DNA of 9,414 bases from Nitrospira sp. (GTDB taxonomy: Bacteria > Nitrospirota > Nitrospiria > Nitrospirales > Nitrospiraceae): the NCBI GenBank assembly GCA_005116795.1, contig SWDL01000283.1:1-9414 (forward strand), in the 5' to 3' direction. The notes beneath the pieces are model-generated. The model searched no databases. It had not been told where the DNA came from and saw only the letters and a program-made list of their open reading frames with translations. Of this stretch, positions 1-5,901 are shown in pieces; positions within the stretch are counted from its first letter, which is position 1; the number at the start of each line of letters is the position of its first letter. The position numbers were made by a program, and so were the translations under genes.

Positions 1-345
1 GTCGAAGCCAACGAGAACTGTGAGAGCAGTTTCTTCGCGCGGTTCAAGGACGCCGGCCCCGCTCGACCGGTTTCCCAGATTCGGCTCTATGACCAAAACC
101 CCGCCGGAGAGTGGTACTGGGTGACGGGCTGGAGCGACAACGGGCCGACGCCTGCGTGCCAGGCCTATGCTCAGCTCGTTGAAGACTCGGGGGCCGGGTT
201 CGCTCACCTGATCTATGGAGGGCTCTATGGCCTCCGTTTCAAACCCATCCACATCGATGAGCCTTGGAGTCTCGAGAGCCCGCATCAATGGGGAGAAGCG
301 TACCTTTCGCTGGCCGGCGAGCGTGACCTGCGCTATACCGCCTAA
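1..345 (+). CDS. C-terminal part of an unrecognised protein (5' end outside window)
   Basis: The frame is open from the first base to a TAA at 343-345, giving 114 codons, so the start lies left of the window. An ATG-less reading from GTG at 121 is possible, but the open frame and ordinary amino-acid composition upstream make a longer protein more likely. The product is soluble-looking, with no membrane segment, and rich in Trp, Tyr and Gly (for example WYWVTGWSDNG around codons 39-49). I do not recognise the family. The gene converges on the glnE-like minus gene: its stop is 23 bp from the other stop, with no clear terminator hairpin between them. Function unknown. Confidence 0.6.
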   Translation, partial: VEANENCESSFFARFKDAGPARPVSQIRLYDQNPAGEWYWVTGWSDNGPTPACQAYAQLVEDSGAGFAHLIYGGLYGLRFKPIHIDEPWSLESPHQWGEAYLSLAGERDLRYTA

Positions 346-368
346 CCCGACAGTTCGGCTCCTTCCTC

Positions 369-2057
369 CTACTTGTGCTTGCGGGCCAAACCCAAGGCCG
401 CCGTCAGGAGAGGGGATCGCTCAGGAGAGACGAAGAGGCTGCGGTAGAGCCGGTTCACCTGCATGGTGTGCCGTTCGAAGTCGGCCTTGAATTGTTTCAG
501 CGCCTGGACCGGATTCGTGAGCGCATAGCCGAGCCGGATCGCGCATCGCATGTGGTCCTCGTCCTGATCCGGAAGCGCATGGGTCTGGAGATCGTCGACC
601 ATCTGGAGCTTGTGCTCCACATCGCGCAGAAACACATAGGCGTTCCGCAGCGCCGCCTCATGACGGTCCGACAGGAGACCGAAGCGTTTAAATCGGCTGA
701 GCGCGTCCAGCGTGTTGCGCGTGCGGAGCCCCTCCACCGTCCGCCCGCCGAGCACTTGAATGGCCTGCACCAAAAATTCGATCTCCCGGATGCCCCCGAT
801 CCCGAGTTTGACGTTTCTGCGCTCATGGCCGCGGGTGGTCATCTTCGTATCGATCATATCCTTGACGGCCTTGACCTCGGCAATCACCTCCATGGCTTCC
901 TGTCGACTGACCGGCGCCTTGCCGACTCCATAGACGAACGGGCGCGCGGCCCGCAGGAAGGCCTGCCCGACCTTGAGATCACCGGCAATCGGCCAGGCCT
1001 TCAGCAGCGCCAGACGTTCCCACCCTTCGCCCCGCTTCGCATAGTAGTCACGATACGCGCCGACCGATCGACTAAGCCGGCCCGTCGTCCCTTCCGCCCG
1101 CAGGCGCAAGTCCACTCGAAACAGATAGCCTTCCTGAGTCGGTTCTGCCAGCGCCCGGGATAAGGCCCGCCCGAGCAACTCAAAATACTCTTCGTTGGGG
1201 ATCGACCGGAGAAATCGTGTGGCACGGGCGCCGACCTTCTTGGTCTCTCCCTCATCAGAGCCATGCACGAAGATCACATCGACGTCCGAACTATAGTTCA
1301 GCTCCCCGCCGCCGAGCTTGCCCATGGCCATGACGACGAACCCATTCTTGGCGGACTTCCCGCCGCGGGTCCGGCTCATCGGCGCCCCGTGCTGTTGCTC
1401 CAAGTCCGCCTCCACGGCCTCCAGGGCCGACTGGATCATCACCGCAGCCAGATCAGACAGCGCCGCCGTCGTGTCAGTCACCGACGCCAACCGCAACAGA
1501 TCGCGCACGCCGATGCGGAGCATCTCGCGCCGGCGAATGCGTCGCAGGGCATCGAGCTTCATTTCGGCCGCCCGCACGTTCTGCATCGCTCTTCTCGTCG
1601 CCCGGTCGAGTTCGTCACGCGCGGGACGGCGGACCAATACTTGCTGTTCAGCCAGCCAGTACATCAGCATCGGATCGCGCACAAGCGTCTGCGCCAAGGC
1701 ATCGCTGGTCCCGAAAATGCTGCACATCAAATGCAGCATGCGCCGCGCGTCCTTGAGGTAATCGAAGAGTTGCGTCCGACTCACGCCGGTCTGCACGAAC
1801 CGATCCCAATGATTCAAGGCCTGGTCCGGATCGGCGGTCTGCGCCACCGAGGCCAGCAGTTCCGGCAAAATCAGCGCGAATCTGGCCCGCGCGTAGGGAT
1901 CGCCCGCGATGGATTGTAGGCTGGCATCGGCGCGAACGGGATCGCGAATGCCGAAAGGGTCCAGCAGGGCGGTGACCTGCTCCGGCGTCAAGCCGGAGGC
2001 GAGGACCAACGGAGTGGGGTCGGGATAGCGCGGGAGACCCGTGGGCGTAGGCGTCAT
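369..2057 (-). CDS. glnE: GlnE N-terminal-half homologue (glutamine synthetase deadenylylase-like, stand-alone)
   Basis: This 562-residue protein matches the N-terminal (adenylyl-removing) half of GlnE, the enzyme that adds and removes AMP on glutamine synthetase. What is seen: a helical N-terminal region including IFGTSDALAQTLVRDP (about 114-129), then the nucleotidyltransferase core GKLGGGELNYSSDVDVIF (about 246-263) with the metal-binding pair D258/D260. A third acidic residue, D316, lies in FRVDLRLR. KLGIGGIREIEFLVQ (417-431) is the version typical of the N-terminal half, and the C-terminal helical domain contains LQTHALPDQDE and RLGYA. Full GlnE proteins have about 950 residues and two such cores; this one has a single core, and the second half is the divergent neighbour. 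Start choice: the frame extends to a TTG at 2093, but that codon lies in the -35 box and an ATG at 2066 overlaps the -10 box. The ATG at 2057 lies 7 nt after a perfect TATAAT, so a leaderless start there is preferred. Deadenylylase activity is inferred from homology. Confidence 0.88.
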   Translation of the reverse strand: MTPTPTGLPRYPDPTPLVLASGLTPEQVTALLDPFGIRDPVRADASLQSIAGDPYARARFALILPELLASVAQTADPDQALNHWDRFVQTGVSRTQLFDYLKDARRMLHLMCSIFGTSDALAQTLVRDPMLMYWLAEQQVLVRRPARDELDRATRRAMQNVRAAEMKLDALRRIRRREMLRIGVRDLLRLASVTDTTAALSDLAAVMIQSALEAVEADLEQQHGAPMSRTRGGKSAKNGFVVMAMGKLGGGELNYSSDVDVIFVHGSDEGETKKVGARATRFLRSIPNEEYFELLGRALSRALAEPTQEGYLFRVDLRLRAEGTTGRLSRSVGAYRDYYAKRGEGWERLALLKAWPIAGDLKVGQAFLRAARPFVYGVGKAPVSRQEAMEVIAEVKAVKDMIDTKMTTRGHERRNVKLGIGGIREIEFLVQAIQVLGGRTVEGLRTRNTLDALSRFKRFGLLSDRHEAALRNAYVFLRDVEHKLQMVDDLQTHALPDQDEDHMRCAIRLGYALTNPVQALKQFKADFERHTMQVNRLYRSLFVSPERSPLLTAALGLARKHK

Positions 2058-2064
2058 GCGTGAC

Positions 2065-2093
2065 ATTATACGGGTCGGCCGCGATTCGGACAA
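2065..2093 (-). promoter_or_regulatory. Sigma70-like promoter for the minus-strand glnE half, leaderless
   Basis: On the minus strand, TTGTCC (2093-2088) is followed by a 17-bp spacer and a perfect TATAAT (2070-2065). The ATG at 2057 begins 7 nt after the -10 box, which is where transcription normally starts, so the mRNA should begin at or within a base or two of the start codon. No Shine-Dalgarno is present. The -35 box is a 4/6 match; the -10 box is 6/6. Confidence 0.75.
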
Positions 2094-2115
2094 TGCGCAG
2101 GGCTTCCGATATACT
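2087..2115 (+). promoter_or_regulatory. Sigma70-like promoter for the plus-strand ACT-GlnE gene, leaderless
   Basis: CGGACA (2087-2092, 4/6 match to TTGACA), a 17-bp spacer and TATACT (2110-2115, 5/6 match to TATAAT) precede the ATG at 2124 by 8 nt. No Shine-Dalgarno is present in the short gap, so the transcript is expected to be leaderless. Its -35 box overlaps the -35 box of the opposing promoter at 2088-2093 by five bases, so the two promoters probably cannot be occupied at the same time. Confidence 0.65.
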
Positions 2116-2123
2116 GACCCGGT

Positions 2124-4394
2124 ATGACGACGGCTCAGTCACCAGAATCCTACCTGACCCTCTGCCCGGATCTGGACGAGGACATCGTGCGCGACTTCGT
2201 GTCCAGGATGGACGGGGACTATTTCGACCGCTTCCCGCCTGAAGCCATTGCCCGACATCTTCGCCTCGTCGCCACGCTCACACCGGATCACCCGGTCCAA
2301 GCGGAAGTGACGGAACGAGGACAGGATCTCTACGAAGTGCTGGTCGTCGCCTACGACTATGTCTCGGAATTTGCCACCATCTGCGGATGGCTGTCGGCCT
2401 ATGGGCTGGATATTCGGGAAGGCGCCATCTATACGTCATCCGAGCGGACGGCGACGGCCGCCCCGCCCCCCTCATCGTACGGGCCGCGCATCCGACTTCG
2501 CCGCCCGGCCGGATTGTCGAGGAACAAGATCGTCGATGTGTTTCTCGTCCAACCGACCGGAACAACAGCGTTCTCACAGACGGCGCAAACGCAGTTCGTC
2601 AAAGACCTCGTGGAATTGATTGCGCTCCTGGATGCCCACAAACAGCAGGACGCGCGACGGCTGGTCAACCATCGCCTCGTGGAGACGCTCGGTCGCGCGC
2701 GGGTCCCGTTCTCCGGGTTGCTCGACCCCGTTCATATCCGGGTGGATAACACGGCCTCCCCCACCGACACGGTGCTCGCCATCCGATCCACGGACACGCC
2801 CGCCTTCTTGTATGCCTTCGCGAACGCCCTGGCCATGCGCAATATCGATATCCGGAAAGCGCGCTTCGAAAATGTGGGCGGCGTCCTCGACGACCGGTTC
2901 TTCGTCCGCGACCGGCTGGGGCGGAAACTGGAAGACCCGGCCGAGCAGCAAGCCCTCGTCCTGACCGCGACCATTATCAAGCAGTTTACCCACTTCCTCA
3001 CCTGGGCCCCGGACCCGGCCAAGGCCTTGAGCCATTTCGACCTCTTCTTGGATCGTGTGGTCGAACAGGCGAAAGGCGCCAAGGGAAAGCGGGCGCTCGC
3101 GGCCATCACGGACAAGAAGATGCTGCCGCTCTTGGCCCAGATCCTCGGCACCAGCGATTTTCTGTGGGAAGACTTCCTGCGTCGACAGCACGTCAATGTG
3201 CTGCCGATGTTGGAGGACTATCAGAGGCTCCCCCTGGTCCAGCCCCGGGCCGTCCTCAGCCGCGCGCTGGCCCGGCGCTTGGCGAAGGTGCGCCGGCCGG
3301 AGGCGCGCCGCCACGTCATGAATCAGTACAAAGACCAGGAATTGTTCCGTATCGACATGAAACACCTGCTCGATCCGGCGAGCTCCCTTCCGGCCTTCTC
3401 TCAGGCTCTCACCGAGCTGGCAGAAACCGTGATCGCCCAAACCGTCACGGATTGCGCAGTAGGGCTCACCCGGCCACATGGCAGGCCCCGACTCGCCGAC
3501 GGCACCCCCTGCCCCTTCGCCGTCTTCGGCATGGGCAAGTTCGGCGGACGAGAGCTCGGCTATGCCTCCGATATCGAGGTGCTCTTCGTCTACGGCGGCA
3601 AGGGTCGCACCAGCGGCCGTCAGCCGCTCGACCACAGCGAGTACTTCGAGCGCCTGGCGCAGGAGATCTTGCGATGGATTGAGGCCAAGCAGCACGGGAT
3701 TTTTCAGCTCGATGTGCGCTTGAGGCCGCACGGCGGGAAGGGTCTGCTGGCCAACCCGCTCGACGAGCTGCAGGCCTACTACCATCCGACCGGGCTGGCC
3801 GCCCCGTTCGAGCGGCAGGCGCTGATCAAGCTTCGGCTCGTGTCCGGCGACCGCACACTCGGAACCCAGGTCGAAGCGCACCGGGATGCCTTCGTGTACA
3901 GCGGTGAACCTTGGGATCTTTCCACGGCCCTCCAGTTGCGTGGTCAACAGGTCAAGGAGCTCGTGGAACCGGGACAGGTGAATGTGAAGTACAGCCGGGG
4001 AGGACTGATCGACGTGGAATATGCGGTCCAATATCTCCAGATCATGCACGGCCACCGGTTCCAGGGACTCAGGACCCCGAATACCCTGGCCGCCCTGTCG
4101 GCCCTGGAGGAAACCCGGCTGCTTTCCGCCGAGGACGCAGCGGCGCTCCGGCAGGCCTATCTCTTCCTACGGAGCGTGATCGACGCCCTCCGCATCGTGC
4201 GGGGCCATGCCAAGGACCTGGTCCTGCCGTCCGAGGACTCCGACGCGTTCATTTTTCTCGCCCGCCGGCTGGGCTATGCGGCAGTCCACTGGAAAGACGC
4301 CGCCCGCAAGCTTCAGGCCGATCTCACCTGGCGCATGCAGTGGACCAGGCAGTGGTTCGACGGAACGTTCGGGCATGGGACGCAGCGCTCCTGA
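2124..4394 (+). CDS. glnE: ACT-ACT-GlnE C-terminal-half homologue (glutamine synthetase adenylyltransferase-like)
   Basis: This 756-residue protein combines two N-terminal GlnD-type ACT domains with the C-terminal (adenylylating) half of GlnE. ACT1 spans about residues 67-145. ACT2 spans about 202-270 and follows the GlnD pattern closely: VDNTASPTDTVL, then DTPAFLYAFANALA, then VLDDRFFVRDRLGRKL. A helical GlnE linker follows (LLAQILGTSDFLWEDFLRR, about 336-354). The nucleotidyltransferase core is GMGKFGGRELGYASDIEVLF (469-488), with LDVRLRPHGGKG (529-540) giving a third Asp at 530. KYSRGGLIDVEYAVQYL (622-638) is the form typical of the C-terminal half, and the helical end contains FLARRLGY. 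The usual second Asp of the SDxD motif is Glu here (E485). In GlnD, ACT domains sense glutamine, so this enzyme may sense it directly; that is inference. The gene diverges from the other half, with 66 bp between starts. Some pipelines may call it simply GlnE or a GlnD-related protein. Confidence 0.87.
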   Translation: MTTAQSPESYLTLCPDLDEDIVRDFVSRMDGDYFDRFPPEAIARHLRLVATLTPDHPVQAEVTERGQDLYEVLVVAYDYVSEFATICGWLSAYGLDIREGAIYTSSERTATAAPPPSSYGPRIRLRRPAGLSRNKIVDVFLVQPTGTTAFSQTAQTQFVKDLVELIALLDAHKQQDARRLVNHRLVETLGRARVPFSGLLDPVHIRVDNTASPTDTVLAIRSTDTPAFLYAFANALAMRNIDIRKARFENVGGVLDDRFFVRDRLGRKLEDPAEQQALVLTATIIKQFTHFLTWAPDPAKALSHFDLFLDRVVEQAKGAKGKRALAAITDKKMLPLLAQILGTSDFLWEDFLRRQHVNVLPMLEDYQRLPLVQPRAVLSRALARRLAKVRRPEARRHVMNQYKDQELFRIDMKHLLDPASSLPAFSQALTELAETVIAQTVTDCAVGLTRPHGRPRLADGTPCPFAVFGMGKFGGRELGYASDIEVLFVYGGKGRTSGRQPLDHSEYFERLAQEILRWIEAKQHGIFQLDVRLRPHGGKGLLANPLDELQAYYHPTGLAAPFERQALIKLRLVSGDRTLGTQVEAHRDAFVYSGEPWDLSTALQLRGQQVKELVEPGQVNVKYSRGGLIDVEYAVQYLQIMHGHRFQGLRTPNTLAALSALEETRLLSAEDAAALRQAYLFLRSVIDALRIVRGHAKDLVLPSEDSDAFIFLARRLGYAAVHWKDAARKLQADLTWRMQWTRQWFDGTFGHGTQRS

Positions 4395-4419
4395 CGCAGG
4401 GCCTCCCTTCGCCCTGCGT
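4394..4419 (+). terminator. Hairpin directly after the ACT-GlnE stop codon (possible terminator, no U-tract)
   Basis: ACGCAGGGC (4394-4402) and GCCCTGCGT (4411-4419) form a perfect 9-bp GC-rich stem with an 8-nt loop, beginning on the last base of the TGA stop. No run of T follows, so it may slow RNA polymerase or protect the 3' end rather than act as a full intrinsic terminator. Confidence 0.5.
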
Positions 4420-4577
4420 GATCAACCGACCGAAGCGCAAAATAAGCCATTCCCTCCTCTTTGATTACACCCGTAGCCCCTCTCCCAGCCCGGCCGTTCC
4501 CAGATCCAGCGTCGAAACAGCGACCATGTTTCGCGCATCGGTCGTCTCCATCCTGTTCTCCTTGTTTCTCTCAGAGC

Positions 4578-4614
4578 AAAAAAATGGCGCCAATCCTCCG
4601 GGACTGGCGCCATT
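4578..4614 (-). terminator. Strong Rho-independent terminator for a leftward (minus-strand) transcript
   Basis: On the minus strand a 14-bp stem (4614-4601 with 4596-4583, including the perfect arms AATGGCGCCA/TGGCGCCATT) closes on a CGGA tetraloop and runs straight into seven T residues (complement of 4584-4578). The direction is supported by one position that is a G-U pair in minus-strand RNA but an A/C mismatch in plus-strand RNA. No U-tract follows on the plus strand. It would end transcription coming from the nitrite-reductase remnants and, further up, the tal-pgi gene. Confidence 0.85.
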
Positions 4615-4878
4615 GCCGGAACTCTTGACCGAATCGGGTCTGCGCTGACCCCTGCCTGCCTCCCAAGACGCGGCGATGCGTTTCGGGAGACTGTTCCTAC
4701 ACTATGTCTTTTCTCCTGTGGCGGATTTCCGCGCACAGCCATTCAAAATGGTTAATGCGATTGTTATGCCAGGAGCCACACTGTCGTAATACAGATAGCC
4801 ATGGGCATCACACAGCCTGATTGCAGAGGCTTGCAGAAAGGCTCCCAGCGGTGGCGATATGGGAAGGTATCCCCCGGT

Positions 4879-4912
4879 ACGACAAGCTTGTCCCATTCAC
4901 GACAAGTTTGTC
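4879..4912. promoter_or_regulatory. Twin 12-bp palindromes, 20 bp apart (possible tandem operator)
   Basis: ACGACAAGCTTGTC at 4879-4892 and ACGACAAGTTTGTC at 4899-4912 are near-identical. GACAAGCTTGTC (4881-4892) is a perfect dyad, and the second copy differs at one central base. The centre-to-centre distance is exactly 20 bp, about two helical turns, as expected for two protein dimers binding the same face of DNA. I cannot name the regulator, and no intact gene start lies next to the sites. Confidence 0.45.
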
Positions 4913-4952
4913 GCGTCCTGCGCGAGCCGGTATTTACGGATGTTGTATGCGC

Positions 4953-4977
4953 TCCGTATCCTTCGAACGGGTACGGA
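4953..4977 (+). repeat. Nine-bp hairpin with TTCGAAC loop
   Basis: TCCGTATCC (4953-4961) pairs with GGGTACGGA (4969-4977) around a seven-base loop TTCGAAC. One pair is a U-G wobble in plus-strand RNA but an A/C mismatch in minus-strand RNA, so the fold is better in a plus-strand transcript. The loop resembles a tRNA T-loop, but no other tRNA part is present. Role unknown. Confidence 0.35.
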
Positions 4978-5008
4978 TCGTGTGGGATTCCACGAGAGAC
5001 GAGACAAA

Positions 5009-5185
5009 GATCTTGCCGTTCGTCTCCCCCAAGGATCCACCGACCGTCATCAGATAAGTATAGCGCCGTTCTTCGTTGACGACCGTCATGCTGCCCACCA
5101 GTCCGATATCCGCGACTTGCTGCTTGGCGCAACTATTGGGACAGCCTGAAATGTGCAGGGCGATGCCACGAAGCCAGGCCGACCG
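5009..5185 (-). pseudogene. Remnant of siroheme/4Fe-4S nitrite reductase domain
   Basis: The minus strand encodes ALHISGCPNSCAKQQVADIG followed by LVGSM and, a little later, YTYLMTVGGSLGETNGKI. This matches the conserved block of siroheme nitrite/sulfite reductases (H-x-SGCPN-xC, then ADIGL-G), where the cysteines bind the 4Fe-4S cluster next to siroheme. Only about 50-60 residues are left, with neither the first half-domain nor a proper C-terminus, and the frame has no start of its own. It lies in a different frame from the FAD-domain piece just upstream, with the intervening part of a NirB-type enzyme (rest of the NAD-binding domain, 2Fe-2S domain, first siroheme-reductase half) missing. 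Best read as the 3' portion of the same broken nirB-like gene. It could instead come from a separate nirA-type gene. Confidence 0.75.
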
Positions 5186-5696
5186 TGTGGACTCCGCCGC
5201 CCATTGAGCCAGCAACAGCGACGCGGCCATTGCCGTTTCCGAGAATGTCCGTCGTGGTGGCATTCAGTCGCACTTCAAGCCCCCAGCACTCGATCTCCCG
5301 TTTGAGCATGGCCCCGCCGATGGCATCCAATTGCTGCTCCATGAGGCGATCCATCAGATGCACCACGGTCACGGTGACCCCGTAGTTGATGAGTCCCCCG
5401 GCGGCTTCCAGCCCCAGCAAGCCTTCGCCGATGATCACCGCCCGACGACCGGGCTTGGCCTGGGCGATGATAGCGTCGGAGTCGGCAATGGTCCTACACA
5501 CATGCACACCGGGCCGGTCTCGTCCAGGGATGGGCGGAACGAACGCAGGCGCGCCGACCGCTCGTTCGAGATGACAGCGCAGATCGGCCGCGACGCGATC
5601 GTTGTCGAGCAAGGTATTGTCCACGTCGAGCAGGAAGACGACCCGCGGCGCGTTCGGCTTGCGCGAGGCGCTCTGTCGTTGCGATCTCGGCGTCAT
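5133..5696 (-). pseudogene. In-frame chimera: HAD phosphatase N-terminus joined to NirB-type FAD/NAD domain fragment
   Basis: The 187-codon ORF starts at ATG 5696, nine bases after a strong GGGAGGAGG ribosome binding site (5714-5706). Codons 19-48 are the start of a haloacid-dehalogenase phosphatase: VVFLLDVDNTLL contains motif I, DxDxT, with D24 and D26. From about codon 49 it switches without a frameshift to the middle of a NirB-type nitrite reductase flavoprotein: FVPPIPGRDRPGV, then a GEGLLG dinucleotide-binding turn (90-95), then VVHLMDRLMEQQLD (111-124) and ATTTDILGNG. After about codon 160 homology ends and about 27 unrelated codons precede the stop. Both parents are truncated: the HAD part lacks motifs II-IV, and the NirB part lacks its N-terminal FAD motif, 2Fe-2S region and siroheme domain. 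Activity is unlikely, but the ORF could still be translated because the HAD start signal is intact. Confidence 0.78.
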
Positions 5697-5736
5697 GTCA
5701 CTCGGCCTCCTCCCACGGCCGCCGTCTGCTTCGCCG

Positions 5737-5892
5737 TCAGCTCCGGTCGCGAGCGAAGCTTGCGAACGGTCCGCTGCCCGGACGCCGGGAGAGGGCTTCC
5801 CCTGCGCCGCTGATGGGCGGCTCCATCGCGAGATTCGCCACGACCTGGAGGAGGTGGTTCTGGCCCACGTCGCGGAGGGCACCGTCGACCAT
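5737..5892 (-). pseudogene. zwf: Remnant of glucose-6-phosphate dehydrogenase (zwf)
   Basis: A 51-codon ORF starts at ATG 5892, 9 nt after the tal-pgi stop. After MVDG it reads ALRDVGQNHLLQVVANLAMEPP, the conserved G6PD block that normally sits in mid-protein (about residue 200 of roughly 500); here it is at residue 5. After AMEPP the sequence loses clear similarity (ISGAGEALSRRP) and reaches TGA at 5737. This looks like a gene with large deletions on both sides of one conserved segment. G6PD makes 6-phosphogluconolactone and NADPH, and zwf next to a tal-pgi fusion is a known arrangement. Too short to be an enzyme. The assignment rests on one motif block, but a very characteristic one. Confidence 0.72.
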
Positions 5893-5901
5893 GCCTCGCC
5901 C

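Larger units (their letters stand above)
4395..5008. other. About 610-bp stretch without a recognisable gene
   Basis: I read both strands here and found no ORF resembling a known family. Short ORFs exist (for example 4702-4896 minus, 64 codons), but they lack a convincing ribosome binding site or recognisable motif. The stretch is more AT-rich than its neighbours around 4560-4800. It contains the leftward terminator at 4578-4614, a hairpin at 4953-4977 and twin palindromes at 4879-4912. It is probably the degraded 3' part of the eroded minus-strand operon plus its terminator. Confidence 0.55.

Noticed and set aside
2058..2093. N-terminal extension of the minus glnE half to TTG 2093
   Set aside because: The extra codons lie on the -35 and -10 boxes of its own promoter, and TTG has no ribosome binding site.
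4702..4896. 64-codon minus-strand ORF just right of the leftward terminator
   Set aside because: The position would suit a small gene, but no ribosome binding site or recognisable motif is present and its start overlaps the palindrome region.
4953..4977. TTCGAAC loop on a short stem that looks like a tRNA T-arm
   Set aside because: No acceptor-stem partner, anticodon arm or D-arm is found at the expected distance on either strand; kept only as a hairpin.
5693..5736. Possible trace of a further pentose-phosphate gene (gnd or pgl) between the zwf and HAD pieces
   Set aside because: The few codons there (TAKQTAAVGGGRVT) are too short to match any family with confidence.
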